Source: Clostridium sp. 1001271st1 H5 | GTDB taxonomy: Bacteria > Bacillota > Clostridia > Lachnospirales > Lachnospiraceae | Assembly (NCBI RefSeq): GCF_005845215.1 | Contig: NZ_SPHO01000018.1 | Coordinates: forward strand, 61,844 to 125,843 | Length of the DNA: 64,000 nucleotides | Direction of reading: 5' to 3' | Shown here: in pieces, positions 16,403-24,741 of the stretch | How positions within the stretch are numbered: the first letter of the stretch is position 1 | How the letters are laid out: every line of letters begins with the position of its first letter | Position numbers and translations under genes: made by a program | The notes under the pieces: generated by a model | Told to the model about the DNA's origin: nothing | The model's database searches: none | What the model saw: only the letters and a program-made list of their open reading frames with translations

Positions 16403-16984
16403 ATGATTATAAGAGACGTGAATCTGGAGACAGTGTGCGGCGTGACCAGCAAGATGCCGGAAAATATATTGCCTGAGTTTGCATTTGCAGGCAAGTCCAA
16501 TGTGGGGAAGTCATCCCTCATCAATGCGCTGATGAACCGCAAGGCATATGCAAGGACTTCCTCCCAGCCGGGCAAGACCCAGACCATCAATTTTTACAAC
16601 ATCAACGGGGCATTGTACTACGTGGACCTGCCGGGTTACGGCTATGCCAAGATAGCGGTTGAGGTCAAGGAAAAATGGGGCAAGATGATAGAACGGTATC
16701 TCAGGAATTCCCAGATGCTTAAGATGGTGTTCCTGCTCATTGATATCCGCCATGAACCCTCAGCCAACGATAAGATGATGTTTGACTGGATTACCTACAA
16801 CGGATACCATCCCGTCATCATCGCCACCAAGATGGACAAGATTAACCGGAGCCAGGTGCAAAAGCATGTGAAGATGGTGCGGGAAGGCCTGGGGATGGAA
16901 AAGGACGGCATCATCATTCCGTTTTCGGCAGAGACAAAGCAGGGCAGGGATGAGATATGGGACCTTATTGAGGGGAATCTGTAG
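16403..16984 (+). CDS. engB: Ribosome-biogenesis GTPase EngB (YsxC/YihA)
   Basis: TRAFAC GTPase of 193 residues. G1 is GKSNVGKSSL (about residues 30-39), G3 is DLPGYG, G4 is TKMD and G5 is FSAET. The region between G1 and G3 (SSQPGKTQTINFYNING) is the EngB switch I. It is required for assembly of the large ribosomal subunit. The lon-engB neighbour order is common in Firmicutes. The start follows AGGAGAAGG. Confidence 0.96.
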   Translation: MIIRDVNLETVCGVTSKMPENILPEFAFAGKSNVGKSSLINALMNRKAYARTSSQPGKTQTINFYNINGALYYVDLPGYGYAKIAVEVKEKWGKMIERYLRNSQMLKMVFLLIDIRHEPSANDKMMFDWITYNGYHPVIIATKMDKINRSQVQKHVKMVREGLGMEKDGIIIPFSAETKQGRDEIWDLIEGNL

Positions 16985-17030
16985 AAGCTCTGTATGTCTC
17001 AAATAGAACCTGAATTTATAAAGTAAAAAG

Positions 17031-17080
17031 GGCCTGATTTCCTGGCAGATGGGTATTACTTGCAGGAAGTCAGGCCTTTT
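17031..17080. terminator. Bidirectional terminator between engB and the LysR gene
   Basis: A 14-base-pair stem, GGCCTGATTTCCTG / CAGGAAGTCAGGCC, with one G-U pair, followed by TTTT on the plus strand and by TTTTT on the minus strand. It would end both converging genes. Confidence 0.9.
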
Positions 17081-17126
17081 GGCGCTGATTTTGTATGGTT
17101 TTACAGCAAGCTCTGCTGGGAAGGCG

Positions 17127-18038
17127 TCATTGGTACTGCTCCTTCACCAGCTCGATAAAATACCTTCCGTAGGACGGAATATACCGGCCCTTCTGATATA
17201 CCGCATACAGCGTGGTCACAGTGGCGGGCTCTCCCACGGAAAAGCACAGAGGGGGATTGTCAAAATGTATTTTCCTGACATAGGATTCAGGGGCCAGGCA
17301 GAGGGCTGTGCCGGAGGCTGCCAGACGTATGGCGATATCGCTGTTGCGGGTAAACAAAAGGACCGGCGGGTTTATGCCGGCCTTTTTAAACAGCCCGGCG
17401 GATATCCGGCCTGTGGTCTGGTCCTGTGGATGCAGGATATAGGCTTCCTGTTCCGTATGCCGGATATCCATCCAGGGATAGCAATACCCGTCCCTGACCA
17501 CTGCCTTTTCTGCCAGAGGATGATGGGGGGAGGCCACCAGAACGATTTCTTCCTGTCCCAGGTACTCCGCTGTCTGGGCGGGGTCCGTGGCCGTGGAATT
17601 ATAGATGGCAAAGTCCACATTGGGGGAAAGGGCCAGCTGCTTTTCAACGGAGTGGGATTCCTCCAGAAGATGAATCTGTACATCCGGGTACCGGGAATAA
17701 AAACGGGACAGTATATCCGGCAGCAGGCAGGAGCCGCGCATCAGTGCCACTGCAATGGTCAGCTGTCCCTTTTCCTCCCCCAATAAATCCTCGCATTCTG
17801 AGTTCCAGTCAGAACCTATCTGGAAGATTTTTTCCGCATAATCCATATAACGGTTGCCGATATGGGTGGGGACCAGGTCATTGCCAATGCGGCTGAACAG
17901 AGGGGAGCCTATCTGGCGTTCTATATTCTTTACGGCCTTGCTCAGGGCAGACTGTGTAATGAACAGGGAGTCTGCCGCCTTTGTGATGCTTCCATATCTG
18001 CGTATGGCCAGCATATACCGTATTTCTTTTGATATCAT
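17127..18038 (-). CDS. LysR-family transcriptional regulator
   Basis: Regulator of 303 residues. The N-terminal winged helix-turn-helix (about residues 1-60) has the LysR pattern YGSITKAADSLFITQSALSKAVKNIE. The effector-binding domain follows, with VDFAIYNSTAT, EEIVLVASPHHPLAEK and NSDIAIRLAASGTALCLAPESYV. It is divergent from the adenine deaminase gene, with 130 bases between starts, so it probably controls adenine salvage. The effector is unknown; a purine or pathway intermediate is only a guess. GGAGGTGTAC precedes its ATG. Confidence 0.9.
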   Translation of the reverse strand: MISKEIRYMLAIRRYGSITKAADSLFITQSALSKAVKNIERQIGSPLFSRIGNDLVPTHIGNRYMDYAEKIFQIGSDWNSECEDLLGEEKGQLTIAVALMRGSCLLPDILSRFYSRYPDVQIHLLEESHSVEKQLALSPNVDFAIYNSTATDPAQTAEYLGQEEIVLVASPHHPLAEKAVVRDGYCYPWMDIRHTEQEAYILHPQDQTTGRISAGLFKKAGINPPVLLFTRNSDIAIRLAASGTALCLAPESYVRKIHFDNPPLCFSVGEPATVTTLYAVYQKGRYIPSYGRYFIELVKEQYQ

Positions 18039-18064
18039 CTGTACACCTCCAATGAAAAAAATTC

Positions 18065-18117
18065 ATAACTTGGATGATTATTATGACTTTGACACCTACC
18101 TATGCACATTGTATAAT
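18065..18117 (+). promoter_or_regulatory. Consensus promoter and possible LysR box for adenine deaminase
   Basis: TTGACA (18089-18094), 17 bases, TATAAT (18112-18117): a perfect sigma-70 match, 51 bases before the deaminase ATG. Just upstream, ATAA (18065-18068) and TTAT (18078-18081) form a small inverted repeat of the T-N11-A type used by LysR proteins. The promoter is certain in form; the operator is tentative. Confidence 0.75.
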
Positions 18118-18168
18118 AAAAATCATATACAATCAAGGGTTTCATCAATATTGCTGAATGGAGGCGCC

Positions 18169-19896
18169 ATGGAAACAGAGAGAGCGGATTTTCTTGTAAG
18201 AGGGGCAAAGGTCTATAACAGCTACTTTAAAAAGTTTGTATCGGCAGATGTATCTGTATTGGGAGGGAAATTCTTATACATTGATTCCCGCAGGTCAGGC
18301 GCAGTTAAGGCTGACAGGACAGTGGATGCAGAGGGTATGTACATGGTGCCCGGATTGATTGACATACATATGCATATTGAGAGTTCCATGCTGACGCCGG
18401 GAGCGTTTTGCAGGCGGCTGGCGGAATGCGGGGTTACAACCATTGTGTCGGAGCCCCATGAGATGGCCAATGTGAACGGGATGCAGGGGGTTCTGGATAT
18501 GATTCGGGCAGGGGAAAACAGCCCGGTTGATATTTTCTACGGGATTCCCAGCTGCGTGCCCTCCACCTCCCCTGAGTTAGAGACTACCGGAGGCATCATA
18601 ACCTGTGAGGAGATGGAAGGCCTGAAGGAAAATCCCTGGGTGGCCTGTGTGGGGGAGGTCATGAACTACAGGACCGTTATCCGGGAAAACCAGCTGGAAA
18701 TTACCCGGTTCCTTAAAAAGCTCCGCCAACAGGACCGCATCTTTCCCATTGAAGGGCATTGTCCGGCGCTGCTGGACCTGGATTTGGCAAAGTTCCTGTA
18801 TCTTGGCATCAATGGGGACCATACGGAGCACAGCATGGAAGAACTGGAACAGAGGTTTGCCAATGGCATGTTTATGGAAATCCAGGAAAAGATGCTGCGG
18901 AGAGAGGTTCTGGACTACATCAGGGAACATGGTCTGGAGGAACATTTCTGCTTTGTCACAGACGATGTCATGGCGGACACCTTTTGTACCCAGGGCCATC
19001 TGGATGCCCTGGTGCGCAGGGCTGTGGAGCTGGGAATGACGGCGGAACAGGCAATCTATAACGCCTCCTTTACCCCGGCCAGACGGATGAACCTTTTGGA
19101 CCGGGGGGCAATTGCTCCGGGAAAAACAGCTGATTTCCTGCTGCTCAGTGATTTGGATGGGTTTTCTGTTGCATCTACCTATAAGAACGGAAACTGTATC
19201 TGGAGCAGGGGACAGGTAACTGCGGAACAGACCCGGGACATGCGTTTTCCGGAGCCCTATTACCACAGTATCCGGCTGGATTACCAGGAACAGAGCCGGT
19301 TTGCGGTTCCCATGGAGCCGGATTCCGGCACAGTCCGGGTCCGGGTCATGGAGATTCAGGATGGCTCCACCAGGACAACGGAAAAAATCCTGGATATGCC
19401 GGTGAAGGACGGCATCCTCCAGTGGGAAGGTTCAGGCTGCCTGCTGGCCGCGGTATTCGAGCGGTATGGCAAGGGCCGGGCAGTTGGATACGGACTGCTG
19501 ACCGGCGACTGCCACAAACGGGGAGCCGTTGCTACCAGCTATGCACATGACTGCCACAACGTCCTGGTGGCCGGCGCGAATCCTGCAGATATGAAGCTTG
19601 CCCTTAACCGCGTCATAGAGATGCAGGGCGGCATGGCCGTGGCGGATGCAGGAACGATACAGGCAGAGCTGCCTCTTAATGTGGGCGGTATTTTATCGGA
19701 CCGGCCGGCAAGGGAGGTGGGGGAAAAGCTGGCCGGGGTACGCGGGGCAATGGCAGACCAGGGTTACAGACATTACAACCCCATCATGTCCTTCTGCACC
19801 CTGACCCTTCCAGCCAGCCCTGCCTTAAAGCTGACCGATAAGGGGCTGATTGATGTAAAAGCCTGTAAAATCGTGCCGTTGAAAATGGAAGAGTAA
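18169..19896 (+). CDS. ade: Adenine deaminase
   Basis: Metal-dependent amidohydrolase of 575 residues that converts adenine to hypoxanthine and ammonia. ATG 18169 is chosen because GGAGG lies 6 bases upstream and the family length is about 575; a longer reading frame runs back into the LysR gene and is not real. The first metal motif HMH lies in GLIDIHMHIESSML (about residues 62-75). EPHEMANVNG, EGHCPAL and DDVMADTF are further family segments, and the C-terminal Ade domain has TGDCHKRGAVATSYAHDCHN. The purine permease gene follows 19 bases later, forming an uptake-plus-deamination unit. Confidence 0.95.
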   Translation: METERADFLVRGAKVYNSYFKKFVSADVSVLGGKFLYIDSRRSGAVKADRTVDAEGMYMVPGLIDIHMHIESSMLTPGAFCRRLAECGVTTIVSEPHEMANVNGMQGVLDMIRAGENSPVDIFYGIPSCVPSTSPELETTGGIITCEEMEGLKENPWVACVGEVMNYRTVIRENQLEITRFLKKLRQQDRIFPIEGHCPALLDLDLAKFLYLGINGDHTEHSMEELEQRFANGMFMEIQEKMLRREVLDYIREHGLEEHFCFVTDDVMADTFCTQGHLDALVRRAVELGMTAEQAIYNASFTPARRMNLLDRGAIAPGKTADFLLLSDLDGFSVASTYKNGNCIWSRGQVTAEQTRDMRFPEPYYHSIRLDYQEQSRFAVPMEPDSGTVRVRVMEIQDGSTRTTEKILDMPVKDGILQWEGSGCLLAAVFERYGKGRAVGYGLLTGDCHKRGAVATSYAHDCHNVLVAGANPADMKLALNRVIEMQGGMAVADAGTIQAELPLNVGGILSDRPAREVGEKLAGVRGAMADQGYRHYNPIMSFCTLTLPASPALKLTDKGLIDVKACKIVPLKMEE

Positions 19897-19915
19897 ATCA
19901 AAAGGAGGATTAATC

Positions 19916-21262
19916 ATGTCAAAGGAAACTGAAGGTACAGCCAAGAGGGGAGCTTCCGGCACCTGGATTGACAGGCAATTCCGTCTGACAGAGCATGGGA
20001 CCACGGTGCGTACGGAGATTCTGGCCGGTATCACCACATTTGTTACCATGGCATATGTGCTGGGAACAGTCCCCAATATCATGGCCAATGCAGGGCTTGA
20101 CAGAGGGGTCATGCTCACATCCATGATTTTGCTGATTATTGTCACCACAGTGGCCATGGCCCTGGTGACAAACCGCCCGTTTGCCCTGGCCCCCGGGCTG
20201 GGCAGTGTGGCAATCGTGTCGGGAATGATTGCCAACAGCGGGATTTCGCCTGAAATTACGGCGGGTGTAATTTTCTGGAGCGGTGTTATTTTTATTGTGA
20301 TTTCCTATATCGGTCTCAGGGATGCTGTTGTAAATGCCATTCCCGCCAGCCTGAAACATGCAGTCAGCGCAGGCGTGGGCCTGTTCATCGCTTTGCTGGG
20401 ATGTAAGAATGCAGGACTGATTGTTGCCCTGGAAGGCAAGAATAACCTGGCCTTCGGAGACTTAAGTTCTGCTTCCGTGCTTCTGGCGCTCATTGGATTC
20501 CTGCTGATTCTTATCACCAAGCAGATGAGGGTGCCGGGATACATGATTTTTTCCATTCTGATTACCACTCTGGCCGGTATCCCCATGGGCCTGACTAAGA
20601 TGCCCGAGGCATTTTTCATGGCGCCCAGCTCTCCCTTTGGCCAGTTCATGAAGATTGATTTCCTGGGAGCACTGCAGTTTGCCTATCTGCCGTTTTTGAT
20701 TGCCATGTTTGTGCCGGATTTCTTCTCTACCTTCGGCACAGCCCTGGGCGTGGGCGCAAAGGCCGGGTTCCTGGACAAGGACGGCAACCTTCCGGGCATA
20801 GACAAGGTGTTTAAGGTGGATGCCATTGCAACCGCTCTGGGCAGCCTGTTCTGTATGCCGTGTATGACTACCTATCTGGAATCCTCCTCCGGCGTGGAGG
20901 CAGGAGGGAAGACCGGACTGACACCCATTTCCACAAGTGTCTGTTTTGCCTTTACCCTTCTGCTGACGCCGTTTGCGCTGATGATTCCGTCGGCTGCAAC
21001 GGCTCCGGCCCTTATTATCATCGGAGTGGGCATGCTCAATTCCATGCGCAACATCAACTATGATGATTTTACGGAATCCTTCCCGGCATTTATCTGTGTT
21101 GCATTTACCATATTTGCAAATAATATTGCCAATGGAATCTGCGTGGCCCTGCCGGTTTATGTGGTCCTGAAGCTGGCCTCCGGCAAGATTAAGGAAATGC
21201 CTAAAATCATGTATGTGCTGCTGGGAGTATGCGTGCTGTATTTTTACAGTATCATTAAATAG
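19916..21262 (+). CDS. NCS2-family purine permease (AzgA/PbuG type)
   Basis: Integral membrane transporter of 448 residues with about 12-13 hydrophobic helices. Family segments include TAGITTFVTMAYVL-like text near the start (EILAGITTFVTMAYVL), ALAPGLGSVAIVSG, DFFSTFGTALGVG and TTYLESSSGVEAGGKTGL. The last motif is typical of the AzgA branch, which imports adenine, guanine or hypoxanthine with protons. Being in one operon with adenine deaminase, adenine is the likely substrate. A GGAGG site precedes the ATG. Confidence 0.92.
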   Translation: MSKETEGTAKRGASGTWIDRQFRLTEHGTTVRTEILAGITTFVTMAYVLGTVPNIMANAGLDRGVMLTSMILLIIVTTVAMALVTNRPFALAPGLGSVAIVSGMIANSGISPEITAGVIFWSGVIFIVISYIGLRDAVVNAIPASLKHAVSAGVGLFIALLGCKNAGLIVALEGKNNLAFGDLSSASVLLALIGFLLILITKQMRVPGYMIFSILITTLAGIPMGLTKMPEAFFMAPSSPFGQFMKIDFLGALQFAYLPFLIAMFVPDFFSTFGTALGVGAKAGFLDKDGNLPGIDKVFKVDAIATALGSLFCMPCMTTYLESSSGVEAGGKTGLTPISTSVCFAFTLLLTPFALMIPSAATAPALIIIGVGMLNSMRNINYDDFTESFPAFICVAFTIFANNIANGICVALPVYVVLKLASGKIKEMPKIMYVLLGVCVLYFYSIIK

Positions 21263-21284
21263 CAGCAGAGAGCCGCTGGGTCCT

Positions 21285-22703
21285 TTACGCCATTCTGCAC
21301 GGATGCTTTTTGCAGGTGGCCAGGCTCACTGCCACCAGCAGGATGCCGCAGACAACGGCGCCGGGAACGGTTTCCCCCAGTCCCCAGGGATTGCCGGCCA
21401 GTTTCCAGCCCACACATACCGCGAAGCCGCCCGTCATGGCAGATATGATGCCCTGACTGGTGGCTTTTTTCCAGTACAGGGCCGCCAGGGAGGGAAGACC
21501 TGCTGCGGCAGCATAGAAGGACCAGGCAAACATGAGCACATTGTAGGCGTTCTTGATGTAAAGGGCAATAATCAGGGCGCCCATGGCCAGGACCACGGAC
21601 ATGACGCGGGACATGAGAATTTCATGTTTCTCCGTCATTTCCGGCATGAAATTTTTTCCAAGGTCGTGTACAAAGGTCTGGACAGATACCAGCAGATAGC
21701 TGTCCGCAGTGGACATCATGACCGACAGGATGCCTGCCAGGGCCAGTCCCGTAAGGCCGGGAGGCAGAATGCTTACAGCCAGGGCCGGTACAACGGCATC
21801 AGAGCTTCCGTAGGAGGCCACCACATCCGGCAGAATCTGCCTTCCTGCCAGTCCCATGAAGAATACCAGGGCAATGGTTATCATGTAAATGGAAGTGCCC
21901 CAGAACATACCCTGGGTGGCCGCCTTCTTACTCTTGGCTGCAAAGGCCCTCTGCCACATCTCGGCCCCTGCCAGGGTGAACACCAGATAGGTGACAATAT
22001 CGCCCAGAATGCTGCCGTTGATATGAGGGACCAGGTAGGATTTGTCCAGGTTCTGCCAGAAGGAGGAAAAGCCTCCCAGGTACCGCAGGCTGGAAAAGGG
22101 AATCAGGATGTAGACAAAGATAATCAGCATGAAGAACTGAAGCACATCCGTGTACACCACTCCGAAAAGGCCGGATGCAGCGGTGTAGATGATGAAGATA
22201 AGAGTGGCTGCAAGGGCGCCGGCTTCATAGCTGATGCCGAATTCATTTCCCAGCATTTTGATGATGGTGGCGGTGGCGGTTACCTGGGCAGCTACCGTGC
22301 CCATCATGGTGAATACAATCATGAAGGCCAGGATGCAGCGGGCGGTCCGGTTGAACCGGTAGTGAAAAAGCTCCGGTATGGAATTGATGTTTCTGGTGAA
22401 GCCAACCTCCTGGATACGTCCGGCGATGGCTGAGAAGATGAACATGCCGATGAGATAGGGGATGGCGGTCATGACCGCCTTAAAGCCAGTGGTGTAGGCA
22501 ATGCCTGCCCGTCCCATCATGGCGCTGCCGCCGATGATGGAGGCGCATACAGTGGCAGTCAGCACAAAGGGGCCAAGGGTTCTGCCTGCAACGTAGTAAT
22601 CGCCTGTATTCTTGATTCGTTTGACGAACCATACGCCCACAAAAAGCATTCCTATCATATAGAGGACAATGATGGCCAGATCCAGGTTAGTGAGTTCATG
22701 CAT
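21285..22703 (-). CDS. Sodium:solute symporter (SSS family)
   Basis: Membrane transporter of 472 residues with about 13 hydrophobic helices. SSS family segments are visible: VWFVKRIKNTGDYYVAGRTLGPFVLTATVCAS near the start, GFTRNINSIPELFHYRF, and LTGLALAGILSVMMSTADSYLLV. Substrates of such proteins include pantothenate, proline, sugars and organic acids; none can be assigned here. AAAGGAGACC lies before the ATG on this strand. It converges with the purine permease, with only 22 bases between the stops. Confidence 0.9.
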   Translation of the reverse strand: MHELTNLDLAIIVLYMIGMLFVGVWFVKRIKNTGDYYVAGRTLGPFVLTATVCASIIGGSAMMGRAGIAYTTGFKAVMTAIPYLIGMFIFSAIAGRIQEVGFTRNINSIPELFHYRFNRTARCILAFMIVFTMMGTVAAQVTATATIIKMLGNEFGISYEAGALAATLIFIIYTAASGLFGVVYTDVLQFFMLIIFVYILIPFSSLRYLGGFSSFWQNLDKSYLVPHINGSILGDIVTYLVFTLAGAEMWQRAFAAKSKKAATQGMFWGTSIYMITIALVFFMGLAGRQILPDVVASYGSSDAVVPALAVSILPPGLTGLALAGILSVMMSTADSYLLVSVQTFVHDLGKNFMPEMTEKHEILMSRVMSVVLAMGALIIALYIKNAYNVLMFAWSFYAAAAGLPSLAALYWKKATSQGIISAMTGGFAVCVGWKLAGNPWGLGETVPGAVVCGILLVAVSLATCKKHPCRMA

Positions 22704-22815
22704 ATATCAGGTCTCCTTTCGTTGGGGCGCCGCCTTGGGAGGGTGCGGTGATGGGGAATATCCTTGGATGTATTCAGTTTTAGGTAAAGGAAAAGAACGG
22801 ACTTAACAAAAGAAA

Positions 22816-22846
22816 CCGTCTGCATGGATGCAGACGGAAAAGTATA
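22816..22846 (-). promoter_or_regulatory. Palindromic operator candidate over the symporter start site
   Basis: A perfect palindrome, CCGTCTGCA-TGGA-TGCAGACGG (22816-22837), lies 3 bases downstream, on the minus strand, of a TATACT -10 (22841-22846). The expected transcription start would fall inside it, as expected for a repressor operator. The -35 is weak. On the minus strand the palindrome is followed by TTTCTTTT, so an attenuator is the alternative reading. Confidence 0.45.
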
Positions 22847-23141
22847 CGACAATACAGCAAAATGATTTACCAGAATGTCCCTGTCCCTCTTCCGCCTATG
22901 AGATTAGCTGCCGGGTTCGGGAAAGAAAGGTTCCCTATCATCCGGGGCCGTAACAGGCCGGGCGGATGAATACACCCCAAAAAATCGGTTCTCCCACTGC
23001 TACATAGTAGCATTAAGCGACTTGGTATAATATTAACACTATCTTAACATTAAATATATCACAGAATGGGGAGCGTGTAAAGAAATATGCAGAAAAATGC
23101 CTTTTATTGGCACAACACCGGGCAAAAGCCTCAGATTCAAC

Positions 23142-23169
23142 TCGACATATCCGGCATTTAGCGTATAAT
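23142..23169 (+). promoter_or_regulatory. Promoter for the phosphodiesterase gene
   Basis: TCGACA (23142-23147), 16 bases, TATAAT (23164-23169), 82 bases before the ATG at 23252. Confidence 0.6.
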
Positions 23170-23251
23170 ATATAAAGGTATGAATGAAAAATAAGACAGA
23201 GGGCGGAATGGAAATCCAGAGGCGCCCGGCTGTATCTGGAGGTATTATGTA

Positions 23252-24151
23252 ATGGAAACGGGACCAATACGGGTGGCGGTCATGGCGGACACCCATGGAG
23301 TGCTCCGGCCGGAGGTGGAGAGGATTCTTGAAACCTGCGATGTGATTGTCCATGCAGGGGATTTTGACAATCAGATGCTGTATCACAAGCTGAATGTGGA
23401 CCAGCCCTTGTATGCGGTAAGGGGGAATAATGACAGAGGATGGTCAGGGGGCCTTGGCCAGGTAAACCGGTTTGAAATCGGCGGGGTAAAATTCATCATG
23501 GCCCACGAACGTGTGGATATTCCCAGCATGCTTAAAGATATACAGGTAGTTATATTCGGCCATTCCCATATGTACTATCAGCAGGAAATCAGCGGAAGGC
23601 TTTGGCTGAATCCGGGAAGCTGCGGTTATAAGCGTTTTACCCTGCCCCTTTCCATGGCAGTGATGACCATTGAGGACGGGAAATATGAGGTGGAGACTAT
23701 CTGGCTGGAGCATGGATACGGCACGCCCGGAGCAGCCACCGGCCAGAGAGAGAAGACCAGGGCCAGCAAGTATGAAAAACAGCAGAAGCGCTATAAACAG
23801 AAGGCGGGAAAGACAGCCGGCCAGAGCGGAACTTCCGGGGGAGCAGAACAGGCGGAAGGGGCCGGGGGAGCGCCAAAGGCAGCCAGGTACGGCGGACATC
23901 CGGCGGCCAAACCCGAGGCACCCAAGGCGGAAGCCCGTATGGTGACCGGTCCGGAGCAGGAGAAGGAGTATCTGTTCCTGATAGCGAAAATACTGCGTCT
24001 GAGAAAAGCAGGTGAATCCAGGGAATGGGTCATCCGGAATCTGGGAGAGAATTTCAGGCTGGCCGCAACCATCTACGACATATGCGAAAAAAAGCCGGAC
24101 TCAAACGCCCGGCAGATTTTGGAACTGTTATTGGAACAACTTTCGTTTTAA
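23252..24151 (+). CDS. YfcE/MJ0936-family metallophosphoesterase with C-terminal extension
   Basis: Protein of 299 residues. Residues 1 to about 160 are a YfcE-type calcineurin-like phosphodiesterase: ADTHG (metal site, about residues 11-15), VHAGDFD, VRGNND, IFGHSHMYY and NPGSCGYKR. Family members usually end there at about 155-180 residues. This one continues with a Lys/Gly/Ala/Pro-rich linker (about 165-235) and a final helical block of about 65 residues (EKEYLFLIAKILRLRKAGES ... NARQILELLLEQL). The extension could bind a partner or nucleic acid. Start chosen by GGAGG at 23239-23243. Confidence 0.88.
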   Translation: METGPIRVAVMADTHGVLRPEVERILETCDVIVHAGDFDNQMLYHKLNVDQPLYAVRGNNDRGWSGGLGQVNRFEIGGVKFIMAHERVDIPSMLKDIQVVIFGHSHMYYQQEISGRLWLNPGSCGYKRFTLPLSMAVMTIEDGKYEVETIWLEHGYGTPGAATGQREKTRASKYEKQQKRYKQKAGKTAGQSGTSGGAEQAEGAGGAPKAARYGGHPAAKPEAPKAEARMVTGPEQEKEYLFLIAKILRLRKAGESREWVIRNLGENFRLAATIYDICEKKPDSNARQILELLLEQLSF

Positions 24152-24193
24152 CCGGTACAGGAAATGGACTGATAGGAAAGGCATGGATAAAAG

Positions 24194-24721
24194 TCAGGAT
24201 AAAAGTGACCGCATGACGTGGGCATAGATTTCCTGGCTTTTTGTTTTCCATGTATTGCACATGGATTCTGCCTGCTCCCTGTCGGGAACAGACAAATCCA
24301 GCCGAATCAGGGTTGTTTTGTTCTCACGGACCTCACAGTGGACAATGTAGTCCTGGTTGGTCCCCTTGTAGAAGTCGGCCGTGGTGCCCACCTCCTCCCG
24401 GAGACGGAACTTGTTTTCCTTAAGGTAATGGTCCATGTCCTCAATGATGGCGGAGGATATGTTCTTGCCGAAGAAGTTAAGGGTTTCCTCGCCCTCCCTG
24501 GTGATGTCATACCGGGTGCTGTTGTGGCTGGCCTCCTTGTGCACCAGGCCGGCGTCTTCCAGCTCGTTTAAGGCCTGCTGGAGGGTAAAGTAGGTGGTGT
24601 ATTCATGCTCTGTGAAAAAGTTGGTGAGCTGGGCGTTGGTCAGGGGAAAGTTCACCTGCTTCAGCATATAGAGATTCATCAGTTTGTACAAGGTCATAGG
24701 TTCAGTCAGCATATCATACAC
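24194..24721 (-). CDS. DUF4364-family winged-helix protein
   Basis: Protein of 175 residues that I recognise as the DUF4364 family of clostridia. The first 80 residues look like a winged helix (LYKLMNLYMLKQVNFPLTNAQ, a recognition helix around YFTLQQALNELEDAGLV and a wing YDITREGEETL), followed by a mixed helix/strand domain ending in a long helix. It is probably a transcriptional regulator; target and ligand are unknown. It lies head-to-tail with the malic enzyme gene (20 bases apart), so both may share a transcript. Confidence 0.75.
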   Translation of the reverse strand: MYDMLTEPMTLYKLMNLYMLKQVNFPLTNAQLTNFFTEHEYTTYFTLQQALNELEDAGLVHKEASHNSTRYDITREGEETLNFFGKNISSAIIEDMDHYLKENKFRLREEVGTTADFYKGTNQDYIVHCEVRENKTTLIRLDLSVPDREQAESMCNTWKTKSQEIYAHVMRSLLS

Positions 24722-24741
24722 ACTCCATCAGGGTTTTCTTA

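Larger units (their letters stand above)
22704..23251. other. Divergent intergenic region of 548 bases
   Basis: No credible gene is seen. It holds the leader and promoter side of the symporter gene on the left and the phosphodiesterase promoter on the right. A further TATAAT on the plus strand at 23026-23031 has no good -35 partner. Confidence 0.6.

Noticed and set aside
17854..18168. N-terminal 105-codon extension of the adenine deaminase frame
   Set aside because: It overlaps the LysR gene on the other strand and the consensus promoter, lacks family similarity, and a strong ribosome site precedes ATG 18169.
18039..18168. Purine riboswitch before adenine deaminase
   Set aside because: The conserved loop and junction sequences of the purine aptamer are absent, and the promoter leaves only about 45 bases of leader.
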